A stretch of DNA of 10,578 bases, from assembly GCA_002336975.1 (NCBI GenBank), contig DDFA01000138.1, forward strand, positions 1 to 10,578, given 5' to 3'. The notes beneath the pieces are model-generated. The model was not told the DNA's origin, did no database searches, and worked only from the letters and a program-made list of their open reading frames with translations. This stretch comes from Phyllobacteriaceae bacterium UBA1940. GTDB taxonomy: Bacteria; Pseudomonadota; Alphaproteobacteria; Rhizobiales; Rhizobiaceae. Shown here piece after piece: positions 5,723-10,578 of this stretch (within the stretch, counting starts at the first letter, position 1; every line of letters starts with the position of its first letter). A program made the position numbers and the translations under genes.

Positions 5723-7119
5723 CGCTGCGGCCATCTGGTCGCCTGGTGATAGGCCTCGCCGATCTTCAGCACGTCGAGATCGCCGCCGCGCCGGCCGATG
5801 ATCTGCATGCCCATCGGCAGGCCGGAGGCGGAAAACCCGACCGGGACGTTGAGCGCCGGCAGGCCGGCGATCGAGGCGGGCACGACGATTTCCATCCACT
5901 GGTGATAGGTCGTCATCGACCGCCCGGCGACCGATGCCGGCCAGGTGATGCCGGCGTCGAACGGAAACAGCTGCGCGCTCGGCATCACCAGCGCGTCATA
6001 GGTGTCAAACAGCCCGGCCGCCGCCGCGTACCATGACGAGCGCACGACGCTGGCGTCGTAGGTCTCGATCGCCGACACGGCCAGCCCGCGCTCGATCTCC
6101 CAGATCAGTTCCGGCTTGAGTTGGGCGCGCGTCTTCGGGTCCTCGTAGAGCGCCCGCTTGCCGCCGGCATTGGCGAAGGCGCGCAACGCCAGCCAGGCAT
6201 GCCACAGCCGTTCGGCGTCGAAGTCGGGCGTCACCGCCTCGACCTCGATGCCGAGATCGCCAAAAGTCTTCAGCGCGGTCTCGCACATCGACAAGACTTC
6301 CGGCTCGACCGGATAATAGCCGTTCCAGTCGCCGATCCAGCCGATGCGCCTGGCCCGGTGCGGGCCGTCCAGCCCGTGGAGGAAGGATCGTTGCGGCTGG
6401 GTCGCATGGGGGTCCCAGGCGACCGGTCCGGCCAGCACGTCGAGCAGCAGCGCCAGATCCCGCACGGTGCGCGCCATCGGCCCCTCGGTGGCGATCTGGC
6501 TGAAGAACAGGTCGCCGACCGGGTCTCGCGGCACCAGCCCGAAGCTTGGCCTGAAACCGTAGACATTGCAGAACGCCGCCGGATTGCGCAGCGAACCCAT
6601 GCAGTCCGACCCGTCGGCCAGCGGCGCCAGCCGCGCCGCTAGCGCGGCCGCGGCCCCGCCGCTCGATCCGCCCGCGGTGCGCGACAATTCATAGGGATTG
6701 CGGGTGACGCCGTGCACGGGATTATAGCTGTGCGAGCCGAGCCCGAATTCCGGCGTGTTGGTCTTGCCGATCAGGATGGCGCCGGCAGCGCGCAGCCGCG
6801 CGGCGACGAGATCGTCCTTTGCCGGCACATGGTCCGCAAAGATCGGCGAACCGTGGGTGGAGCGGATGCCGGCGACTTCGACCAGATCCTTCACCGCAAT
6901 GGGGAGCCCGTGCAACGCGCCCCTGAACCCGGCGATGTCGGCCGCCCGCGCCTCCGCAAGCAGTTCGTCGCGCGGGCGCAGCGAAACGATGGCGTTGATC
7001 GCGGGATTGACCGCCTCGATCCGGTCGAGATAGGCGCTCATCACATCGGCGCAGGACAGGTCGCGCACGGCAAGCGCCCGAAACAGGCCAATCGCGTCGA
7101 GTGAAGTCGGATCGTTCAT
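5677..7119 (-). CDS. Amidase-signature family hydrolase
   Basis: A 480-residue amidase of the Ser-cisSer-Lys class, normal for the family. K77 lies in GLPIAVKDL, the cis-serine S152 in TAGGSSGG (148-155), and the nucleophile S176 in SDCMGSLRNPA. The spacing of 24 between the two serines equals that in characterised members such as FAAH. The oxyanion segment usually read as GGS is MGS here, a variant I know from a subgroup of proteobacterial amidases. The substrate is unknown; relatives cleave aliphatic or aryl amides, carbamoyl compounds or Glu-tRNA(Gln) partners. No GatB or GatC is nearby, so a role in tRNA amidation is unlikely. The gene follows potD by 39 bp, is probably the last cistron of the polyamine operon, and is convergent with aguB, which it overlaps by 46 bp. 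A strong hairpin lies 8 nt before the ATG and no Shine-Dalgarno is visible, so expression may be low or controlled. Confidence 0.9.
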   Translation of the reverse strand: MNDPTSLDAIGLFRALAVRDLSCADVMSAYLDRIEAVNPAINAIVSLRPRDELLAEARAADIAGFRGALHGLPIAVKDLVEVAGIRSTHGSPIFADHVPAKDDLVAARLRAAGAILIGKTNTPEFGLGSHSYNPVHGVTRNPYELSRTAGGSSGGAAAALAARLAPLADGSDCMGSLRNPAAFCNVYGFRPSFGLVPRDPVGDLFFSQIATEGPMARTVRDLALLLDVLAGPVAWDPHATQPQRSFLHGLDGPHRARRIGWIGDWNGYYPVEPEVLSMCETALKTFGDLGIEVEAVTPDFDAERLWHAWLALRAFANAGGKRALYEDPKTRAQLKPELIWEIERGLAVSAIETYDASVVRSSWYAAAAGLFDTYDALVMPSAQLFPFDAGITWPASVAGRSMTTYHQWMEIVVPASIAGLPALNVPVGFSASGLPMGMQIIGRRGGDLDVLKIGEAYHQATRWPQRHPPELDPSSVASAP

Positions 7120-7120
7120 G

Positions 7121-7151
7121 ATAAAAGGCGGGGCGGCTTTCGCCGCCCCGC
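7121..7151 (-). terminator. Hairpin with GAAA tetraloop and short T tract between potD and the amidase gene
   Basis: Read on the minus strand, GCGGGGCGGC, GAAA, GCCGCCCCGC (7151 to 7128) is a perfect 10-bp GC stem closed by a stable GNRA tetraloop. It is followed by CTTTTAT (7127-7121), and the amidase ATG begins at 7119. It starts 8 bp after the potD stop codon. Its form fits an intrinsic terminator or a 3' stabiliser of the potABCD transcript. Because it also occupies the ribosome landing region of the amidase, it may limit amidase synthesis to read-through transcripts. The T tract is short, so termination may be partial. Confidence 0.7.
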
Positions 7152-7158
7152 GCTCGCA

Positions 7159-8193
7159 TTATTTGTTGATGTCGGTCCAGATGCGCGAATAGAGCGCGAC
7201 GATGTCCGGCGAGCACGACGCCAGGAATTCGCCGGCGTCCTTGAACTCCGCCGGCACGTTCAGTTCCGGCGCGTCCTTCATCTCGGCCGGCATGTGGTCG
7301 ACCGAGCCCTTGATGCCGTTGGCGTATTTGGCGAAGGCCGAGATCATCGCGGCGTTTTCCGGCGCCATGATGAAGTTCATGAACAGCTTGGCGTTCTCGA
7401 CATTCTTGGCGTCCTTAAGGATGGCGACGCTGTCCATGAAGATCGGATAGCCTTCCTTCGGATAGCCGAACTTGATGTCGGGGTTCTTCAGCCGCGAGCG
7501 GAAGATCGCGCCATTCCAGTAATAGACGGCCGCATAGTCGCCGGCGGGAAGCTTTTCGGTGACCGAGTAGTCCATCGCCAGCCATTTCGGCTTTGCCTCG
7601 ACAAGCTTGTCGCGAACCTTCTTCAGCAATTCCTTGTCGTCGGTGCACCACTTGCCGCCGAGATAGCGGATGGTGGCGAAGAGCACATCGTTCATTTCCG
7701 GTTCGACATTGATCTTGCCGACCAGTTCGGCCGGCGGATCGAGCCAGATTGCGGAAGTGTTGATGTCGCCGCCATAAACCTTGGTGTTGACGCCGATGCC
7801 CGAGACGCCCCACTGCCATGGCACGGTGTAGTGGCGGCCCGGATCCCACGGCACGTCGACCCAGCGTTCGTCGACATTCTTGAAATTCTCCATCTGGTCG
7901 GGCCGCGCTTCGAGCAGCAGACCTTCCTTGACCCAGATCGGCACGTAATTGGCGGAGGGGACGACAATGTCGAAGCCGTGGCCGCCCGCGCGCACCTTAG
8001 CCAGCGCCGTGTCGTTGGAATCGTAGTCGGTGATGGTGACCTTGACCTTGTAGGTCTCCTCGAACTTCTTGATCATCTCGGGGCTGGTGTAGTCGCCCCA
8101 ATTGTAGATGTTGAGCGCGCCTTCCGCCGCCGCGGCGCCCGCAAAGGCCATCGTCGCAATCGCCGCTGACGCGGCTGTCGTTTTCCATCTCAT
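7159..8193 (-). CDS. potD: Periplasmic polyamine-binding protein of an ABC transporter (PotD/PotF family)
   Basis: A 344-residue periplasmic substrate-binding protein for putrescine/spermidine-type ligands. The N-terminus is a clear Sec signal (positive MRWK, hydrophobic 8-22) with a probable cut after A23 (AAAA, then EGALN). The mature protein begins LNIYNWGDYTSPEM, where W32, D34 and Y35 match polyamine-contacting positions in PotF. Other matches, aligned from memory, are S80 in VVPSANY, D169 in MNDVLFAT (PotF Glu185), W226 in YYWNGA, D254 in MDSVAI and Y290 in AKYANG. The second acidic residue near W226 (PotF Asp247) is Ala229, as in spermidine-preferring or mixed binders, so ligand choice is uncertain. 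The ATG has AGGGAGAA about 6 nt upstream. It is 19 bp after potC and is the fourth gene of the operon, matching the potABCD order of E. coli. Confidence 0.92.
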   Translation of the reverse strand: MRWKTTAASAAIATMAFAGAAAAEGALNIYNWGDYTSPEMIKKFEETYKVKVTITDYDSNDTALAKVRAGGHGFDIVVPSANYVPIWVKEGLLLEARPDQMENFKNVDERWVDVPWDPGRHYTVPWQWGVSGIGVNTKVYGGDINTSAIWLDPPAELVGKINVEPEMNDVLFATIRYLGGKWCTDDKELLKKVRDKLVEAKPKWLAMDYSVTEKLPAGDYAAVYYWNGAIFRSRLKNPDIKFGYPKEGYPIFMDSVAILKDAKNVENAKLFMNFIMAPENAAMISAFAKYANGIKGSVDHMPAEMKDAPELNVPAEFKDAGEFLASCSPDIVALYSRIWTDINK

Positions 8194-8212
8194 GCTGCTT
8201 CTCCCTTTGGTC

Positions 8213-9016
8213 TCAGTCTTTCTTGCGGTTGATGAAATAGAACACGGTGACCAGCAGCACCGATAGGGCCAGGAACGCGGTGGCGATTGCGTTGACCTCC
8301 GGCGTCGCCTCGCGGCGCAGCTGGCCGAGCATGTAGGTCGGCAACGTGTCCTGGCCGCCCGATTTGACGAATTCGGTGATGACCACGTCGTCGAGCGAGA
8401 TGACGAAAGCCAGCATGAATCCGGCGATGATGCCGGGACGCAGCAGCGGCAGCGTCACCCGGCGAAACGCCGCCCACGGCGTCGCGTAAAGATCGGCGGC
8501 GGCCGCCTCCAGCGTCGTGTCCATGCTCTCCAGCCGGGCGCGGATCGGCAGGTAGGCGAAAGGGATGCAGAATGCCGTGTGCGCCAGGACCAGGTAGCCG
8601 AGACCGGAATAGCCGGTCCAAACCTTGATGCGCGAGAAGACGATGAGCAGGGCCACCGCGGTGACGATTTCCGGCACCATCAGCGGCTGGTTGATGAAGG
8701 CGTATTTGAAGCCGAGCCCCGGATAGGGCCGGGTGCGGGTGGTGGCGATCGCCGCCATGGTAGCGGTGATCGTCGCGATCGTGGCGGCGCAGCCGGCGAT
8801 GATGAACGACCGCCAGGCCGCGTCCTGCACCGCCTGGTTCTGCCAGGCGTCTCCGAACCAGCGTACCGAGAACCCGCCCCACGAGGTCATCGATTCCGAC
8901 GCATTGAAGGCATAGGCGACGAGCACGGCGATCGGCAGGTAGAGCAGGAAGAACGTCACCATGGCGATGGTGACGAAGCCAGGCTGGCTGCGGATATCGA
9001 AATACCGCTTAGCCAT
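8213..9016 (-). CDS. potC: Polyamine ABC transporter permease, PotC/PotI type
   Basis: A 267-residue inner-membrane permease with the six-helix pattern of type I ABC importers. The EAA loop that docks on the ATPase is LEAAAADLYATPWAAFRRVTLPLLRPGI (residues 169-196). It is followed by ISLDDVVITEF (206-216) and a TLP motif (224-226) typical of PotC/PotI. The C-terminal ATPEVNAIAT (237-246) also matches. The start is placed at the ATG at 9016, which overlaps the potB stop as ATGGCTAA; this is usual for translational coupling of paired permeases. An in-frame ATG at 9049 would add 11 polar residues lying inside potB and is less likely. With PotB it forms the membrane channel, fed by PotD and driven by PotA. 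Confidence 0.9.
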   Translation of the reverse strand: MAKRYFDIRSQPGFVTIAMVTFFLLYLPIAVLVAYAFNASESMTSWGGFSVRWFGDAWQNQAVQDAAWRSFIIAGCAATIATITATMAAIATTRTRPYPGLGFKYAFINQPLMVPEIVTAVALLIVFSRIKVWTGYSGLGYLVLAHTAFCIPFAYLPIRARLESMDTTLEAAAADLYATPWAAFRRVTLPLLRPGIIAGFMLAFVISLDDVVITEFVKSGGQDTLPTYMLGQLRREATPEVNAIATAFLALSVLLVTVFYFINRKKD

Positions 9017-9932
9017 GGCGCACGTCCGATCTTGCGACGTTGCGCACATAGACCATCAGCGCCGCCATCACCACGATCATCAGCGTGATCGACAGCGCGG
9101 CCCCCAGCGGCCAGTTGCGTCCGGCGCCGAACTGCATCTCGATCAGATTGCCCAACATCATGTTCTTGCCGCCGCCGAGCACACGCGGAATGACATAGGC
9201 GCCCAGCGACGGGATGAAGACGAGGATGGAGCCGGCCACGATCCCGGGCCGCACAAGCGGAATGATGATGCGCCACAGCACCTGGAACCGACCGGCATAG
9301 AGATCGTATCCCGCCTCGACCAGCCGGAAATCGAGCTTCTCCATGCTGGCGTAGAGCGGCAGCACCATCAGCGGCAGGTAGACATAGACCATGCCGAACA
9401 GGATCGCCGTGTCGGTGAACATGATCTGCAGCGGCTGGTCGATGACGCCGAGCCACATCAGCGCCCCGTTCAGCACGCCCTCGTTGCGGATCACCTGCTG
9501 CATCGCGAAGGTACGGATCAGCAGATTGGTCCAGAACGGGATGGTGACCAGGAACACCCACATTTCGCGCGAGGCGCGCGGCCGCGTCGAGATGAAATAG
9601 GCAGTCGGAAAACCGAGCGCCAGCGTCAGCGCGGTCGTCATCAGCGACAGCCTGATCGAGCGCCAGATGATCGACAGATGCGCGTCGGCCAGGGACAGCG
9701 TGTCGTCGAAAATATCGCGCTGCATGAACACCGAGAACCAGCCGTCAAGCGAGAACTGGCCGGGTTTCACGTCGCCGTAATCGCCCTTCACCATGAAGGA
9801 ATAGGCCAGCATAACGAACAGCGGGCCGACGGCGGCGACGAAGATGATGAGAAGCGCCGGCAGCGACAGCAGCCAGCGCGAGCGGATGTCCCTGGTCCGG
9901 GCGCTGTCGGCGATTTCCGCTGCGTTGGCCAA
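9009..9932 (-). CDS. potB: Polyamine ABC transporter permease, PotB/PotH type
   Basis: A 307-residue inner-membrane permease. A polar N-terminal segment precedes a first helix at about 20-45, followed by a periplasmic loop (50-90) and five more helices. Hallmarks are NLLIRTFAM (136-144), GVIDQPLQIMFT (162-173) and PLMVLPLYASMEKLD (187-201). The EAA loop is LVEAGYDLYAGRFQVLWRIIIPLVRPGI (204-231), and this run of motifs is specific to PotB/PotH. The start is TTG (9930-9932), supported by GAGGGA about 8-9 nt upstream inside the end of potA and by a four-base gap after the potA stop. No better ATG exists near the family start. The 3' end overlaps potC by 8 bp. The non-ATG start may reduce initiation relative to coupled potC. 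Confidence 0.92.
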   Translation of the reverse strand: MANAAEIADSARTRDIRSRWLLSLPALLIIFVAAVGPLFVMLAYSFMVKGDYGDVKPGQFSLDGWFSVFMQRDIFDDTLSLADAHLSIIWRSIRLSLMTTALTLALGFPTAYFISTRPRASREMWVFLVTIPFWTNLLIRTFAMQQVIRNEGVLNGALMWLGVIDQPLQIMFTDTAILFGMVYVYLPLMVLPLYASMEKLDFRLVEAGYDLYAGRFQVLWRIIIPLVRPGIVAGSILVFIPSLGAYVIPRVLGGGKNMMLGNLIEMQFGAGRNWPLGAALSITLMIVVMAALMVYVRNVARSDVRHG

Positions 9933-9936
9933 GTTT

Positions 9937-10578
9937 CTAATCCCTCAAGACCTGCGCCGCGTCGGTTTCCAGCTTGACGCTGGCGCGGTCGCCGATCTCG
10001 AAACCGCTGGACCGTCCGCGCGCATTCTGCTGCCGCACCATGAACAGGTCGCCGCCGTCCAGCCGGATGTGAATGTTCGTGTCGGTTCCGAAATAGACAA
10101 TGTTTTCCACCACGCCCGACAGCTGGCCACCGTTCCTGACTGCCCGGGCGTGCTCGGGCCTGACCACGATGGTCGCCTCGCCGGTCGATCTGGCGCCGTC
10201 CGCAGTGGTGGCTGAAATCTCCTCGCCGGATTTGAGCGCGACGCGCGCCCTGCCGTCCGCGACCGACTGCACCGTGCCGGTGAGGAAATTGGTTTCGCCG
10301 ATGAAATCGGCGACGAAACGGTCGGCCGGCTTGTCGTAGATGTCGCGCGGCGTGCCGATCTGCAGGATCTTGCCCGCCGACATGACCGCGATGCGGTCCG
10401 ACATCGTCAGCGCCTCTTCCTGGTCGTGGGTGACGAAGACGAAGGTGATGCCGGTTTCGGTCTGCAGGCGCTTCAGTTCGATCTGCATCTCCTTGCGGAG
10501 CTTGAGGTCCAGCGCCGACAGCGGCTCGTCCAGCAGAAGGACCTTCGGCGTCGGCGCCAGCGCGCGCGCCAGCGCCAC
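9937..10578 (-). CDS. potA: Polyamine ABC transporter ATP-binding protein, C-terminal part (5' end outside window)
   Basis: The last 213 residues of the ATPase; the gene runs off the right edge. The visible part begins just after the expected ABC signature, with the ALARALA helix. It then has Walker B VLLLDEP (13-19, catalytic E18), the D-loop SALD (21-24) and the switch histidine H51 in VTHDQEEAL. From about residue 97 follows a C-terminal TOBE-type regulatory domain ([34 protein letters not shown]), as in PotA and PotG. The Walker A and LSGGQ motifs lie outside the window. The protein energises the PotB-PotC channel at the cytoplasmic face. The stop is 4 bp before the potB TTG, so the genes share a transcript. 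The edge codon GTG is a valine in this frame, not a start. Confidence 0.93.
   Translation of the reverse strand: MALARALAPTPKVLLLDEPLSALDLKLRKEMQIELKRLQTETGITFVFVTHDQEEALTMSDRIAVMSAGKILQIGTPRDIYDKPADRFVADFIGETNFLTGTVQSVADGRARVALKSGEEISATTADGARSTGEATIVVRPEHARAVRNGGQLSGVVENIVYFGTDTNIHIRLDGGDLFMVRQQNARGRSSGFEIGDRASVKLETDAAQVLRD

Noticed and set aside
4559..5899. Minus-strand open frame opposite atuA end and aguB
   Set aside because: Antisense shadow of aguB with biased composition; the sense AguB has all catalytic residues.
8961..9977. Plus-strand frame of about 338 codons opposite potB and potC
   Set aside because: Antisense of two clear permease genes; His/Arg/Gln-rich with no hydrophobic segments or motifs.
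10576..10578. GTG at the right edge as a start codon for the ATP-binding protein
   Set aside because: The residue is the valine normally found just after the ABC signature; the missing Walker A and signature motifs must lie beyond the window.

Overview
The window looks like a stretch of a high-GC alphaproteobacterial chromosome, most likely a rhizobial relative such as Mesorhizobium (Hyphomicrobiales). This rests on codon use, on the dispersed repeat built around CCTCTCCCC/GGGGAGAGG, and on the protein families present. The genus is an inference, not a database result. Ten protein genes or gene fragments are supported, plus the 3' end of a tRNA.

Left part (1 to about 2180): the 3' end of a tRNA-Gly with encoded CCA (1-25) and its terminator (42-72), then about 410 bp without a convincing gene. 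Next come an EamA/DMT membrane transporter (483-1355), a nested inverted-repeat structure starting at its stop codon (1354-1421), a small XRE-type HTH regulator on the minus strand (1453-1692), and a divergent gene of which only the N-terminal end survives (from 1799). That gene runs into a dispersed GC-rich palindromic repeat (about 1913-2065). This part is less GC-rich than the rest: single 60-base lines counted by hand gave 57-58 % at 541 and 1501, against 80 % at 2461. It reads like accessory DNA or an island remnant next to a tRNA.

Middle (2184-5722, plus strand): a crotonase-fold enoyl-CoA hydratase/isomerase starting at GTG, directly abutted by an AtuA-family protein (DUF1446 plus AtuA-like C-terminal domain). 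After a 65 bp gap comes a nitrilase-superfamily enzyme closely matching N-carbamoylputrescine amidase (AguB). The first two suggest acyl-CoA catabolism of a branched or terpenoid-type acid. The third makes putrescine.

Right part (5677-10578, minus strand): a polyamine ABC-transport operon in the order potA-potB-potC-potD, with potA cut by the window edge. It is followed after a strong GAAA-tetraloop hairpin by an amidase-signature hydrolase. The amidase is convergent with aguB, and the two coding regions overlap by 46 bp.

Taken together, the right two thirds join polyamine uptake, two amide-cleaving enzymes and a small acyl-CoA module. A reasonable but unproven reading is a locus for taking up and breaking down a polyamine or a polyamine conjugate. 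No CRISPR array, complete insertion sequence, rRNA gene or prophage structural gene was seen.
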